This document shows positions 23,934-33,204 of a stretch of DNA of 56,488 bases, in pieces. This DNA is from Aneurinibacillus danicus (GTDB lineage Bacteria > Bacillota > Bacilli > Aneurinibacillales > Aneurinibacillaceae), in NCBI RefSeq assembly GCF_007991215.1, contig NZ_BJXX01000011.1:1-56488 (forward strand). The letters are read 5' to 3'. The notes below the pieces were generated by a model. The model had not been told where the DNA came from. It ran no database searches and saw nothing but the letters and a program-made list of their open reading frames with translations. Position numbers and translations under genes: made by a program. Position 1 is the stretch's first letter. The number at the start of each line of letters is the position of its first letter.

Positions 23934-25424
23934 ATGAGCACGCTAATTGAAATGACAGGTATTAGCAAGTCGTTCGGAAAAGTGAACGTGCTGAAAAATG
24001 TTTCGTTTTCATTGAAAAAGGGCGAAATTCATGCGCTGATGGGTGAGAACGGCGCGGGCAAATCAACCCTCATGAAGATTCTGACCGGCATCTATCCGAA
24101 AGATGCGGGGACGATTCGGGTTCGCGGCCAGGAAGTAGAAATGAATCATCCGAAGGAAGCGGAGCAGATGGGAATTGCGGTGATTCACCAGGAACTGAAT
24201 ATCATCCCGCAGCTGACTGTAATGGAAAATATGTTTCTGGGCCGTGATTTGTGTTACGGCAGGACCGGCATTCTTCGTACGCGTGAGATGAAGAAGAAAA
24301 CCAGGGAGTACTTGGCACAGCTGGGGGTGCATCTTGACCCGGATACGGAAGCAGGGACGCTTTCGATCGGCCAGCAGCAAATGATTGAGATTGCCCGTGC
24401 TCTGTCATTGAACGCGGAAGTGCTGATTATGGACGAGCCTACTGCTGCACTGACAGACAGAGAGATTGAGGCACTGTTCAAGGTAATGAAGGGTCTGCGC
24501 GCCCGGGGAGTAGGAATCGTCTACGTCTCGCACCGGATGGAAGAGATCTTTGCCATTTGCGATCGGATCTCGGTACTGCGGGACGGCATGTTTGTCGGCA
24601 CAGAAATAATTAAAGAGACGGATCTGGAAACAATCGTGCGCATGATGGTGGGCCGACAGTTGGGCGACAGGTTCCCGGAGCGCAGTGTGCAGATTGGTGA
24701 AGAACGGCTGCGCGTCGAAAATATAAGCGATGGCAAGGTGATTTCAGATATTAGTTTTTCTGCCCGGCGCGGCGAAGTACTGGGGATCGCCGGCCTGATG
24801 GGCTCGGGCCGTACGGAGATTGCCCGCACGCTGTTTGGTATAGAAGGTAAGACAAGCGGCAAAGTTTTTCTTGATGGGGAAGAAATCCGTATCCGCAAAC
24901 CGGATGATGCTATTGCACACGGTATCGCATTCGTTACGGAAGATCGGAAAAGCCAGGGATTGGTGCTGGAACTTTCTGTACGGGAAAACATTGCGCTGAC
25001 CAATCTTGAGGCGTTATCGAAGAACGGTATCATATCGCCTGCCAAAGAAGCGCAGCTTGTACGTGATATGATTGAGCGTTTAAATATCAAGACAAGCAGC
25101 AGTGAACAGACGGTAAAATCGCTGAGCGGCGGCAATCAGCAGAAAGTCGTTTTCGGCAAGTGGTTGGGTATCAAGCCGAAGGTGCTCATTCTTGATGAGC
25201 CGACGCGCGGTGTCGATATCGGTGCCAAGAAAGAAATCTACAACATCATGAATCAACTCACGGCCGAAGGAGTCACAATTCTTATGATTTCGTCGGAGCT
25301 GCCGGAGATTCTCGGCATGAGCGACCGTATCCTGGTCATGCATGAAGGGAAACTGGCGGCGGTGATGGACAAAACACAGGCCACGCAGGAAAAGATTATG
25401 CATGCGGCCACCGGAGGAAAGTAA
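23934..25424 (+). CDS. rbsA: Ribose ABC importer ATP-binding protein
   Basis: About 496 residues with two fused ABC ATPase domains, as in sugar (CUT2) transporters. First domain: Walker [10 protein letters not shown], signature LSIGQQQ, Walker B LIMDEPT. Second domain: a degenerate Walker A (GLMGSGRTE) and signature LSGGNQQKV, with [17 protein letters not shown]. Degeneracy of the second P-loop is normal for RbsA. Start set at ATG 23934 after AAAAGGG; a GTG three codons earlier is less favoured. Ends one base before the rbsC start. Confidence 0.95.
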   Translation: MSTLIEMTGISKSFGKVNVLKNVSFSLKKGEIHALMGENGAGKSTLMKILTGIYPKDAGTIRVRGQEVEMNHPKEAEQMGIAVIHQELNIIPQLTVMENMFLGRDLCYGRTGILRTREMKKKTREYLAQLGVHLDPDTEAGTLSIGQQQMIEIARALSLNAEVLIMDEPTAALTDREIEALFKVMKGLRARGVGIVYVSHRMEEIFAICDRISVLRDGMFVGTEIIKETDLETIVRMMVGRQLGDRFPERSVQIGEERLRVENISDGKVISDISFSARRGEVLGIAGLMGSGRTEIARTLFGIEGKTSGKVFLDGEEIRIRKPDDAIAHGIAFVTEDRKSQGLVLELSVRENIALTNLEALSKNGIISPAKEAQLVRDMIERLNIKTSSSEQTVKSLSGGNQQKVVFGKWLGIKPKVLILDEPTRGVDIGAKKEIYNIMNQLTAEGVTILMISSELPEILGMSDRILVMHEGKLAAVMDKTQATQEKIMHAATGGK

Positions 25425-25425
25425 C

Positions 25426-26367
25426 ATGGCAGACAAGAAATCTTTCTCACGTAATCTTCAGAAACTGGGGCCATTTATCGGACTTGTTGTTATTTCAATT
25501 ATTCTTGCGGTAATGAGCCCCGACTTTTTGACACTGAACAATATTTTGAATGTACTGCGTCAGGTATCGATTAATGCGCTGATCGCATTCGGAATGACGT
25601 TTGTCATCCTGACCGGCGGGATTGACCTGTCCGTGGGTGCGATTCTGGCACTGGCCGGAGCGTTGACGGCCGGACTGATGGCAAGCGGCATGGATGCGGT
25701 TCTTGCGACTCTTGTAGGATTATTGGCCGGAACCATAATGGGAATGGTAAACGGTTTGCTGGTCGCAAAAGGAAAAGTGGCGCCATTCATCGCGACGCTT
25801 GCGACGATGACGATTTTCCGCGGATTGACGCTCGTATATACAGAAGGACGTCCCATTACCGGCTTTGACAGCGACATGTTTACGATGCTGGGTGCGGGCT
25901 ACTTGTTCGTTATTCCGGTTCCGGTGCTCTGGATGCTCGGCTGCTTCGCCGTTTTGTATTTCATCTTGAAGAAAACGGCATTCGGCCGTCGCGTCTATGC
26001 AATCGGGGGCAATGAAGAAGCGGCAATTCTGTCAGGTATTAAAGTCGATCGTGTAAAAGTATATATTTATGCGTTGACCGGATTCCTGTCCGCGCTGGCA
26101 GGCATCATCCTCACTTCGCGCTTAAACTCGGCGCAGGCGAATGCCGGGATGGGGTACGAGTTGGACGCCATCGCCGCAGTGGTACTTGGCGGAACAAGCC
26201 TATCCGGAGGACGCGGCTGGATTTTCGGTACGCTCGTCGGAGCGATGATTATCGGTGTGTTAAACAACGGGCTTAATTTGCTGGAAGTATCTTCGTTCTA
26301 TCAGCAGGTTGTCAAAGGATCGGTTATTCTGCTCGCTGTTCTGCTTGATCGCAAGAAGGCGGCATAA
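25426..26367 (+). CDS. rbsC: Ribose ABC importer permease
   Basis: About 313 residues with eight or more membrane helices. It contains the CUT2 permease signature T-G-G-I-D-L-S-V-G-A-I-L-A and the cytoplasmic loop A-I-G-G-N-E-E-A-A-I-L-S-G-I that contacts the ATPase. It forms the membrane channel with RbsA and receives ribose from RbsB. Start ATG 25426 is nine bases after CCGGAGG; the in-frame ATG 25402 lies inside rbsA. Confidence 0.95.
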   Translation: MADKKSFSRNLQKLGPFIGLVVISIILAVMSPDFLTLNNILNVLRQVSINALIAFGMTFVILTGGIDLSVGAILALAGALTAGLMASGMDAVLATLVGLLAGTIMGMVNGLLVAKGKVAPFIATLATMTIFRGLTLVYTEGRPITGFDSDMFTMLGAGYLFVIPVPVLWMLGCFAVLYFILKKTAFGRRVYAIGGNEEAAILSGIKVDRVKVYIYALTGFLSALAGIILTSRLNSAQANAGMGYELDAIAAVVLGGTSLSGGRGWIFGTLVGAMIIGVLNNGLNLLEVSSFYQQVVKGSVILLAVLLDRKKAA

Positions 26368-26393
26368 TCCATATATTCAAGGGGGATACAATA

Positions 26394-27323
26394 ATGAGAA
26401 AGTTACTTAAAGGTCTTGCCGTAAGTATGCTTGGTTTGTCTATGCTGGTCGGCTGCACGACGCAGGCGCCGGGCACAGGCGATAAAGAAACAGGTGCGAA
26501 GAAAGAAGAGATTACGGTTGGTCTGGCTATTTCTACACAAAGCAATCCGTTCTTCGTTACGCTGAAAGAAGGCGCGGAGAAAGCAGCGAAAGAAAACAAT
26601 ATGAAGCTTATTACAGTTGACGCGCAGGATGATCCGGCAAAACAAATCTCCGGCATTGAAGACTTAGTCCAGCGTCAGGTAGACGTACTGCTGGTGAATC
26701 CGACCGATTCCGCAGCGGTTGTATCCGCAATCGAATCTGCGAACCGGGCCAATATTCCGGTTATTACGGTAGATAGAAGCGCAGAAGGCGGCGAAGTGGT
26801 GTCCCATGTTGCATCGGATAACGAAGCGGGTGGTAAAATGGCTGCCGAATACCTGCTTGAAAAGATTGGTAAGCAGGGCAATGTCGTTGAGCTGGAAGGT
26901 ATTCCGGGCTCTTCCGCGGCACGGGAGCGCGGCAAAGGCTTCCATGAAATCATGGATAAAGAGAAAAACGTTAAAATCGTAGCCAAGCAGCCGGCTGATT
27001 TCGACCGTGCAAAAGGCATGAGCGTTATGGAAAATATCCTGCAGAGCAACAAAGACATCAAAGCCGTATTTGCGCATAACGATGAGATGGCCTTAGGCGC
27101 GCTGAAAGCCATCCAATCAGCAGGGCTTAAAGATGTTGTGGTTGTAGGTTTTGATGCAACTGACGATGCGGTAGCCGCGGTAAAAGACGGACGCATGGGC
27201 GCAACCGTGGCACAGAAACCGGAATTAATCGGTAAGCAGGCCATCGAAGTGGCGAAGAAAGTAGTCGCCGGCGAGAAAGTGGAAAAAAACATTCCGGTTG
27301 CACTTGAACTTATTAAACAGTAA
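26394..27323 (+). CDS. rbsB: Ribose-binding lipoprotein
   Basis: A 309-residue periplasmic-binding-protein family receptor anchored to the outer face of the membrane. Signal peptide and lipobox L-V-G-C end near residue 21 (LSMLVGCTT), followed by a short linker and the two-lobed sugar-binding fold (TVGLAISTQSNPFF; VFAHNDEMALGALKA). It delivers ribose to RbsC/RbsA. It is last in the operon and followed by a strong terminator. Confidence 0.95.
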   Translation: MRKLLKGLAVSMLGLSMLVGCTTQAPGTGDKETGAKKEEITVGLAISTQSNPFFVTLKEGAEKAAKENNMKLITVDAQDDPAKQISGIEDLVQRQVDVLLVNPTDSAAVVSAIESANRANIPVITVDRSAEGGEVVSHVASDNEAGGKMAAEYLLEKIGKQGNVVELEGIPGSSAARERGKGFHEIMDKEKNVKIVAKQPADFDRAKGMSVMENILQSNKDIKAVFAHNDEMALGALKAIQSAGLKDVVVVGFDATDDAVAAVKDGRMGATVAQKPELIGKQAIEVAKKVVAGEKVEKNIPVALELIKQ

Positions 27324-27338
27324 GCAATAAGTGAAGAA

Positions 27339-27387
27339 GCCTCACCTCTCCGTTTCGATAAAATTCAACCGGGGGTGAGGCTTTTTT
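27339..27387 (+). terminator. Terminator of rbs operon
   Basis: GCCTCACC (27339-27346) pairs with GGTGAGGC (27374-27381), followed by TTTTTT. Confidence 0.9.
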
Positions 27388-27404
27388 GCCCATATCCTTT
27401 TCGC

Positions 27405-27752
27405 TTACTCTTCTTCTGGTTGCCGGATGAGTGAGTTGCGGTGCTGGTATGCCCGCTCAAAGGAGTTAGCGGATGAGTATACGCTGTCTCTGTAATCTTC
27501 GTACCAGCGACGGATAAGTTCGAGCTTCTCTTTGTCCGATGATTTCTTGAGATACTGCAGCCGGGCTTTCTCGTCAGGCGGCATGCTTTCGGGTATTTCC
27601 ATTTTATCGGCTGAGAAAAGCCGATTCATGCTGCTCATAAAGAAATTGAACATGTATTTCTGTGTGATTTCAAACGCGTATTCCTCGGCATGTCCTTTGT
27701 CGCGCCGTTCGCAGTAGATGCCGAGCAAATCCGGTTCTTCAAAAATCTTCAT
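27405..27752 (-). CDS. Unrecognised 115-aa protein
   Basis: Starts MKIFEEPDLLGIYCERRDKGH at 27752 after AAAGGGGAG on the minus strand; a longer frame to 27779 has no ribosome site. It is charged and helical, with F-N-F-F-M-S-S-M-N-R-L-F near residue 37 and R-R-W-Y-E-D-Y-R-D-S-V-Y-S-S-A near residue 80, and no membrane segment. No family recognised. It is convergent with rbsB and its right flank holds repeat copy C. Confidence 0.6.
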   Translation of the reverse strand: MKIFEEPDLLGIYCERRDKGHAEEYAFEITQKYMFNFFMSSMNRLFSADKMEIPESMPPDEKARLQYLKKSSDKEKLELIRRWYEDYRDSVYSSANSFERAYQHRNSLIRQPEEE

Positions 27753-27878
27753 GAATGCTCTCCCCTTTCTCCTTTGCACCCGGGTTTTGTATCACTACAG
27801 AACAGTGTAAAGGATGAGGAACACATTCTTCAAGTAAGCCTGCTTTAGTAGAGTGTTGAACATTTGTGTTCTAATAAG

Positions 27879-27999
27879 AAAGGAAAAGAGAGAAAAGAAC
27901 GAGACAATGATTTCAATGGGGAAAAAGGCGAAGGCCTTTTTCTTCCCTGGATCTCCTTTCCTCTTTCTCTCCGTCTTTCCTCACGATTTTCACAGAAAA
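27879..27999 (-). repeat. Dispersed hairpin repeat, copy C (inverted)
   Basis: The reverse complement closely matches copy B: TTTTTTCTGTGAAAAT, GAGAGAAAGAGGAAA, GATCCAGGGAAGAAAAAGGC and TCATTGTCTCGTTCTTTTCTC are shared with few changes. In its own orientation it starts exactly at the T-run of the hairpin 27996-28045. It lies at the left edge of the AT-rich formaldehyde block. The copy lacks the AGTCAGCCGTC right flank seen in A and B. Confidence 0.85.
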
Positions 28000-28045
28000 A
28001 ACAACGTGCAGTGACCTTTATAAAAGAGACTGCACGTTGTTTTTT
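27996..28045. terminator. 17-bp perfect inverted repeat, terminator-like
   Basis: AAAAAACAACGTGCAGT (27996-28012), 16-nt loop, ACTGCACGTTGTTTTTT (28029-28045). It has A- and T-runs on both sides and abuts repeat copy C. Confidence 0.75.
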
Positions 28046-28109
28046 CGTATATGCGGTGAGGGCGGTCCGGTAATCATCAGCTGAAATTCCTTTTTAGTTT
28101 CCTTCTTTT

Positions 28110-28150
28110 AGTATACTTTTCAACACTATATAACATAAAAGTATGTACTT
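28110..28150 (+). promoter_or_regulatory. HxlR-box-like element upstream of zwf
   Basis: AGTATACTTTT followed by CAACACTATATAAC (28110-28134) agrees at 20 of 25 positions with the box at 32906 and carries AAAAGTATGTACTT (28137-28150) at the same +27 offset as AAAAGTGCATACTT downstream of the box at 33020. This suggests HxlR activates zwf-gnd-pgi. A -10-like TATATG lies at 28163-28168, at nearly the same distance from the box as in hxlA. Confidence 0.65.
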
Positions 28151-28253
28151 GTTTAAAATTATTATATGTCTAATAATATCGGTATCGCCCATAAATGACA
28201 TAGATTGAGCGAAATTTTTTAAGAAATGTGTTGAAAAAGTGGAGGAAGTAAAA

Positions 28254-29741
28254 GTGGATTCCATGACCTTTGTTTTATTTGGCTCAACAGGTGATTTAGC
28301 AAAAAGAAAAATATTTCCAGCTATCTATAATCTGCTTTTAGATCAAAAAATACCTCGTGCATTTTCCGTTATTGGTGTAGGAAGACAAGAGTTAACAGAT
28401 GTTGAATTTCAAAGCTTTGTAGAACAATCTTTACGAACCTTTTCAAGACGTAAGCCAGAAGATGACTCGAATTTAGAAGAGTTTCTCCGTATCTTCCGTT
28501 ATTGCCACTTAGATGTAACGAAAAATGAAGGATACCAATCGTTACTTGAAATGGTTCAATGTCGAGAAAAAGAGTTGGGCATCCCCGAAAATCGTATGTT
28601 TTATTTATCCGTTGCACCCAAGTTTTTTGATGTGATTGCGTTAAAAATCAAGGAGAGTGGATTAGGTTCTACAAAGGGATGGAAACGTCTGATTATCGAA
28701 AAACCATTTGGGCATGATTTGAAATCAGCCCAGGACCTAAACGAAAAAGTAAGTAAAGCGTTTGAAGAAGATGAAATTTATCGTATTGACCATTACCTTG
28801 GAAAACCAATGGTACAAAATCTTGAAGCGTTAGAATTTGCGAATCCTGTTTTTCAAGCTTTATGGAACAATCAATACATTGCTAATGTACAAATTACGGC
28901 CAGTGAAACGGTTGGGGTAGAAGAGAGGGCTGGTTATTATGACCATGCTGGAGCCATTCGAGATATGGTTCAAAACCACATGTTGCAAATGTTGATGATG
29001 ACAGCCATGCAGCTGCCCAAACGGCTCACCGCTAAAGATATCCGTCATGAAAAGAGAAAAGTAATGGAATCTCTTCGTCCTTTACGTAAAGACGATGTAG
29101 TGAAACACGTGGTTCGTGGTCAGTATGGCCCGGGAGAAATACAAAATAAAGCGGTAATTGGATATAGGGAGGAGCCGGGTGTTACTCGTTCTTCAATGAC
29201 GGATACCTTCGTTGCTGCTCGTTTATGGATTGATGATCCTTTTTGGAAAGGAGTTCCTTTTTATATCCGTACAGGGAAAAGAATGAGGGAAAAGTCTACA
29301 CATATTGTCATTGAATTTAAAAATACGGTAAAGGATTTGTATATCGCTCAAAACGAAAAGCCTGTCCCCAATCTATTGGTAATCCAGATAAATCCAAACG
29401 AAGGTGTATCGCTGCAATTAAATAGTAAAAACCCATTAAAAAGTGGGCAGATTGAGCCTGTCACTGTGGATTTTTCACCTGATACGAAAGATGTACCGGA
29501 AGCTTATGAACTCTTGTTGTTTGATGCTCTGCGAGGCGACTCCACTTTCTTTGTCCACTGGAATGAAGTGGAATCATCCTGGAAGTGGGTACAGCCCATT
29601 TTAGAGGCATTTGAAGAAAATCTTTTACCCCTTCATTTATATCCGGCAGGTTCGGAGGGGCCAGAAGCTTCGCGGAAATTACTGGAAGAGGACGGGTTTC
29701 AGTGGTGGTTAGATAAAGAGCCTGCTGAGGTTTTGACTTGA
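28254..29741 (+). CDS. zwf: Glucose-6-phosphate 1-dehydrogenase
   Basis: About 495 residues. The coenzyme motif FGSTGDLAKRK is near the N-terminus and the catalytic/substrate motif R-I-D-H-Y-L-G-K near residue 177. It oxidises glucose 6-phosphate to 6-phosphogluconolactone, making NAD(P)H. Start set at GTG 28254, eight bases after GGAGG; the earlier GTG 28239 precedes the ribosome site and ATG 28263 is possible. Codons are visibly more A/T-ending than those of the rbs operon. First gene of zwf-gnd-pgi; in the RuMP context it feeds formaldehyde-derived carbon into oxidation. Confidence 0.95.
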   Translation: MDSMTFVLFGSTGDLAKRKIFPAIYNLLLDQKIPRAFSVIGVGRQELTDVEFQSFVEQSLRTFSRRKPEDDSNLEEFLRIFRYCHLDVTKNEGYQSLLEMVQCREKELGIPENRMFYLSVAPKFFDVIALKIKESGLGSTKGWKRLIIEKPFGHDLKSAQDLNEKVSKAFEEDEIYRIDHYLGKPMVQNLEALEFANPVFQALWNNQYIANVQITASETVGVEERAGYYDHAGAIRDMVQNHMLQMLMMTAMQLPKRLTAKDIRHEKRKVMESLRPLRKDDVVKHVVRGQYGPGEIQNKAVIGYREEPGVTRSSMTDTFVAARLWIDDPFWKGVPFYIRTGKRMREKSTHIVIEFKNTVKDLYIAQNEKPVPNLLVIQINPNEGVSLQLNSKNPLKSGQIEPVTVDFSPDTKDVPEAYELLLFDALRGDSTFFVHWNEVESSWKWVQPILEAFEENLLPLHLYPAGSEGPEASRKLLEEDGFQWWLDKEPAEVLT

Positions 29742-29785
29742 TTTTATGTCTTAAACTAAAAATTATTTAATAGGAGGCAATGAAT

Positions 29786-30679
29786 ATGAAAGTCGGGTTA
29801 ATCGGTTTAGGAAAAATGGGATTGAACTTAGGAAAGAATCTAATCGACCACAAACATGATGTAGTGGCGTTTGATGTAAATACGAATGCGGTCGAAGAAA
29901 TGAGAAGATATGGGGCTAAAGGAACGTCAAGCTTAAAGGAACTCGTTCAATCATTGGATACACCAAGAGTTCTTTGGATTATGGTTCCGCACCCCGTTGT
30001 GGATTCAGTTATCGATGAGATTACACCATTGTTAACCAAAGGAGATATTGTCATTGAAGCTGGGAATTCTCACTATAAGGAATCGATTCGCCGTTACAAC
30101 CAATTAAAGAAAGCCGGGGTAAGCTTTATGGATGCAGGGACATCCGGTGGGATGGAAGGTGCCCGCAATGGAGCCTGTTACATGGTTGGGGGAGATCCTG
30201 AAGCTTGGCGCATTGTGGAGCCGATTTTCCGAGATACAGCTGTTGAAAACGGGTATTTATATGCCGGAAAAGCAGGGAGTGGTCACTTCTTAAAAATGGT
30301 TCATAATGGAATTGAATACGGGATGATGGCTGCCATTGGTGAAGGATTCGAAGTATTAGAGAAAAGCGAATTCGATTATGACTATGAAAAAGTAGCAAGA
30401 GTGTGGAATAACGGCTCGGTGATTCGTTCATGGCTAATGGAGCTAACCGAGCGTGCGTTTTCTAAAGATGCAAAATTGGATGAAATCAAAGGGGTCATGC
30501 ATTCTTCTGGTGAAGGAAAATGGACGGTTGAGACCGCCTTGGATTTACAAACCGCTACGCCTGTCATCGCCATGTCTTTATTGATGCGTTATCGTTCATT
30601 AGAAGATGACACTTTTACAGGTAAAGTGGTAGCCGCTCTTCGCAATGAATTTGGAGGGCATGCTGTAGAAAAAAAGTAA
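29786..30679 (+). CDS. gnd: Short 6-phosphogluconate dehydrogenase (decarboxylating)
   Basis: A 297-residue protein of the short, usually NAD-dependent 6PGDH type (YqeC/GndA-like; classical enzymes are about 470 aa). Rossmann motif GLIGLGKMGLNLGKNL, substrate loop D-A-G-T-S-G-G-M-E-G-A-R-N-G near residue 115, catalytic H-F-L-K-M-V-H-N-G-I-E-Y-G near residue 167. It converts 6-phosphogluconate to ribulose 5-phosphate and CO2. Start ATG 29786 is nine bases after AGGAGG; ATG 29780 is too close. It regenerates the formaldehyde acceptor for HxlA. Confidence 0.93.
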   Translation: MKVGLIGLGKMGLNLGKNLIDHKHDVVAFDVNTNAVEEMRRYGAKGTSSLKELVQSLDTPRVLWIMVPHPVVDSVIDEITPLLTKGDIVIEAGNSHYKESIRRYNQLKKAGVSFMDAGTSGGMEGARNGACYMVGGDPEAWRIVEPIFRDTAVENGYLYAGKAGSGHFLKMVHNGIEYGMMAAIGEGFEVLEKSEFDYDYEKVARVWNNGSVIRSWLMELTERAFSKDAKLDEIKGVMHSSGEGKWTVETALDLQTATPVIAMSLLMRYRSLEDDTFTGKVVAALRNEFGGHAVEKK

Positions 30680-30789
30680 AAAATTGAAAAAAGCCGACAA
30701 ATGGTTAAAGATGGGATAGAGTGAATTCAAAATCCGAAAACTATCGATATCGGAACAATAAGTACGCACAGGCAAAGGGAGGAATTGGC

Positions 30790-32127
30790 ATGGCCATTTC
30801 ATTTGATTTTTCTAATGCATTACCCTTTATGAAAAAGAGTGAAGTAGAAAACCTGAGTGAATCTGTGAAAGTTGCTCATAGCTTTCTTCATGAAAAGAAG
30901 GGCCCCGGTTCTGATTTTCTTGGTTGGGTTGATTGGCCAATCAATTATGACAAAGAAGAATTTGTGCGAATTAAACAAGCTGCTGAGAGAATTAGGAATA
31001 ATTCAGACGCTCTTATTGTTATCGGCATAGGGGGGTCCTATTTAGGTGCAAGGGCGGCTATTGAAGCATTGTCCCATACCTTTCATAACCAAAGGAATGA
31101 TACGACACAAGTTTATTTCGCTGGTCAAAATATGAGTTCTACTTATATGTCCCATTTGTTAGAAGTGTTGGAGGACAAGGACATCTCAATCAATGTCATT
31201 TCTAAATCGGGAACAACCACGGAACCTGCTATTGCTTTCCGTATTTTCAGTGACTATATGGAGAAAAAATACGGGAAAGAAGAGGCGGGAAAACGTATTT
31301 ATGTAACCACGGATCAAGCAAAAGGAGCGTTAAAAAAGCTTGCTGATGAAGAAGGATATGAAACCTTTGTAATTCCGGATGATGTAGGCGGAAGATATTC
31401 TGTCCTGACAGCAGTCGGTCTCTTACCGATTGCCGTAGCTGGACTCAATATTGATCGGATGATGGAAGGAGCAGCAGCGGCTTATCACAAATACAATAAT
31501 CCTGACCTGTTGAACAATGAGAGCTATCAGTACGCTGCTGTGCGAAATGCTCTGTACCGTAAGGGGAAAACCATCGAATTGCTGGTTAACTATGAGCCAT
31601 CCCTTCATTATGTATCCGAATGGTGGAAGCAGCTATTTGGGGAAAGTGAAGGAAAAGATCAAAAAGGTCTTTTTCCTGCATCGGTCGATTTTACAACGGA
31701 CTTGCATTCCATGGGACAATATGTTCAGGAGGGTCGCCGGGATCTAATAGAAACCGTGCTGCAGGTAAAGAAACCTCGGATTGAATTGACGATTCAAGAA
31801 GATCCGGGAAATATCGATGGATTGAACTTCTTGGCCGGCAAGACAATGGATGAAGTCAACAAAAAAGCATTTCAGGGTACGTTACTCGCCCATGTAGACG
31901 GGGGAGTACCTAATTTGATTGTTGAACTTGATGAAATGAATGAATACACGTTTGGTGAAATGGTCTACTTTTTCGAGAAGGCTTGCGGGATTAGCGGACA
32001 CCTGCTGGGTGTAAATCCGTTTGATCAGCCGGGGGTTGAAGCTTATAAGAAGAATATGTTTGCCCTGCTTGGCAAGCCGGGCTTTGAAGAAGAGAGGAAT
32101 CAACTCGAGAAGCGTTTATCCAAATAA
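30790..32127 (+). CDS. pgi: Glucose-6-phosphate isomerase
   Basis: A 445-residue enzyme of normal Bacillus length. Signatures [14 protein letters not shown] (near residue 200) and [13 protein letters not shown] (near residue 410) with the catalytic [11 protein letters not shown] phosphate-binding region. It interconverts fructose 6-phosphate and glucose 6-phosphate, here linking HxlB product to Zwf. Ribosome site AAGGGAGGAA lies before ATG 30790. The open frame upstream to 30721 is not translated by this logic. A hairpin terminator follows at 32145. Confidence 0.95.
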   Translation: MAISFDFSNALPFMKKSEVENLSESVKVAHSFLHEKKGPGSDFLGWVDWPINYDKEEFVRIKQAAERIRNNSDALIVIGIGGSYLGARAAIEALSHTFHNQRNDTTQVYFAGQNMSSTYMSHLLEVLEDKDISINVISKSGTTTEPAIAFRIFSDYMEKKYGKEEAGKRIYVTTDQAKGALKKLADEEGYETFVIPDDVGGRYSVLTAVGLLPIAVAGLNIDRMMEGAAAAYHKYNNPDLLNNESYQYAAVRNALYRKGKTIELLVNYEPSLHYVSEWWKQLFGESEGKDQKGLFPASVDFTTDLHSMGQYVQEGRRDLIETVLQVKKPRIELTIQEDPGNIDGLNFLAGKTMDEVNKKAFQGTLLAHVDGGVPNLIVELDEMNEYTFGEMVYFFEKACGISGHLLGVNPFDQPGVEAYKKNMFALLGKPGFEEERNQLEKRLSK

Positions 32128-32144
32128 ATCGTTACCATTCATTA

Positions 32145-32184
32145 GGTTAATGTATTTCGTATGTGGCGAGTACATTAACCTTTT
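32145..32184 (+). terminator. Terminator after pgi
   Basis: GGTTAATGTA (32145-32154) pairs with TACATTAACC (32171-32180), followed by TTTT. Confidence 0.8.
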
Positions 32185-32221
32185 GATCGGGAAAGACGCG
32201 GATATATAAGAGGTGGATAAA

Positions 32222-32400
32222 ATGAAAATGTACGATGTAACCAAAAAATTCATTCGAAGATACATTTAATTTTGATTTTATTTTTCTGGCAGAGGATGGA
32301 GCGGAATATCTTACCCGGTTAGGAGTACGGGGAGTAGGAACAGATGCGCTTGGGATAGAAAGAAGTCAACCCGGACATCCAAGATCTAAGATGAAATCAT
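32222..32400 (+). pseudogene. Decayed cyclase-family (kynurenine formamidase-like) gene remnant
   Basis: ATG 32222 opens M-K-M-Y-D-V-T, the usual start of bacterial cyclase/arylformamidase-family proteins, but a stop follows after 15 codons. Another frame then encodes F-I-F-L-A-E-D-G-A-E-Y-L-T-R-L-G-V-R, G-V-G-T-D-A-L-G-I-E-R-S-Q-P-G-H-P, matching the mid-protein part of the same family (E-R-S-Q-P-G-H-P motif). The middle is deleted and the rest is lost. The remnant sits between pgi and hxlR with no function expected. The rest of 32401-32508 shows no gene, only a GGGAGC/GCTCCC hairpin. Confidence 0.75.
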
Positions 32401-32508
32401 CCATGCAGGGAAAAGGGAGCGTTTTTTTGCTCCCCAAAACTTTCTATATACTGGTTGAAATGTTTTCCTTTACCGCAATCGTTTTATCTTTTTCGTTGAG
32501 TATTTTTC

Positions 32509-32874
32509 CTACTGGATGGATTCCATCCTTTCCACCTGATTCTTTAAGACCGTCTCCATATAGTTTTTACCCCATTCATACATAGAATCAAGGACAGGCA
32601 TTAAGCTTTTTCCCAGTTCTGTCAGTGAATATTCCACTTTTGGAGGAACAACGGGATAAACTTCGCGATGAACAATCTGATCTTCTTCCAGCTCCCGCAG
32701 ATGGTTGACCAGCATTTTTTGTGTAATGCCGGGGATAAGGGCTTTCAGTTCACTAAACCGCTTTGTACCACTTTTTCCTAAATGCCATAAAATAATCATC
32801 TTCCATTTTCCGCCGATGACGGAAAGAGTCAATTCTTTTTCACAGTTAAATGCCTTTTCATGAATACGTCTCAT
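32509..32874 (-). CDS. hxlR: HxlR-type winged-helix activator
   Basis: A 121-residue MarR/HxlR-family regulator: C-x4[18 protein letters not shown] near residue 14 and R-F-S-E-L-K...[15 protein letters not shown] are the family hallmarks. A Cys at about residue 10 is where formaldehyde-sensing HxlR carries its conserved Cys. In B. subtilis HxlR activates hxlAB in response to formaldehyde. Start ATG 32874 follows GGAGGTGAAACGA; GTG 32883 overlaps the ribosome site. Divergent from hxlAB across a region with two HxlR-box-like repeats. Confidence 0.93.
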   Translation of the reverse strand: MRRIHEKAFNCEKELTLSVIGGKWKMIILWHLGKSGTKRFSELKALIPGITQKMLVNHLRELEEDQIVHREVYPVVPPKVEYSLTELGKSLMPVLDSMYEWGKNYMETVLKNQVERMESIQ

Positions 32875-32905
32875 TCGTTTCACCTCCAGGGCTACTACAA
32901 ACCAT

Positions 32906-32930
32906 AGTATACTTTTGGATACTACATGAC
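32906..32930. promoter_or_regulatory. HxlR-box-like repeat 1
   Basis: AGTATACTTTTGGATACTAC plus ATGAC, a 25-bp unit repeated at 33020. B. subtilis HxlR is known to bind two 25-bp regions upstream of hxlAB; this copy is nearest hxlR. Confidence 0.75.
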
Positions 32931-33019
32931 ATTAATATATCTACTTACAGATTAATATTATACATAGTATACTGACGTCTATGCAAGTAATAAATAACGG
33001 CTGCCTGTAGAAGTAATAT

Positions 33020-33060
33020 AGTATACTTTTTGTTACTACATCACAAAAAAGTGCATACTT
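33020..33060. promoter_or_regulatory. HxlR-box-like repeat 2 with downstream half element
   Basis: AGTATACTTTTTGTTACTAC plus ATCAC at 33020-33044, 21 of 25 identical to repeat 1, then AAAAGTGCATACTT at 33047-33060. A -10 box TATGAT lies at 33074-33079, but no good -35 exists, as expected for activator dependence. Confidence 0.75.
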
Positions 33061-33204
33061 CCTTTTTTAAAGGTATGATCCTAAAATAAAGCATGTGTTA
33101 ACCAAACACAAAACATCGAATGTTTTTTGGGCAGGTTCGTCATAATACCAAATGAATTAAGCCCGGAAAACAAAAATAGAATTTTTAATAGGAGTGAAGA
33201 ATTC

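Noticed and set aside
24521-25135. 204-aa minus-strand frame opposite rbsA
   Set aside because: Antisense shadow of a conserved ATPase, Ser/Ile/Arg-rich.
32391-32585. 64-aa plus-strand frame next to the cyclase remnant
   Set aside because: No ribosome site and overlaps the 3' end of hxlR; only the first residues belong to the remnant.
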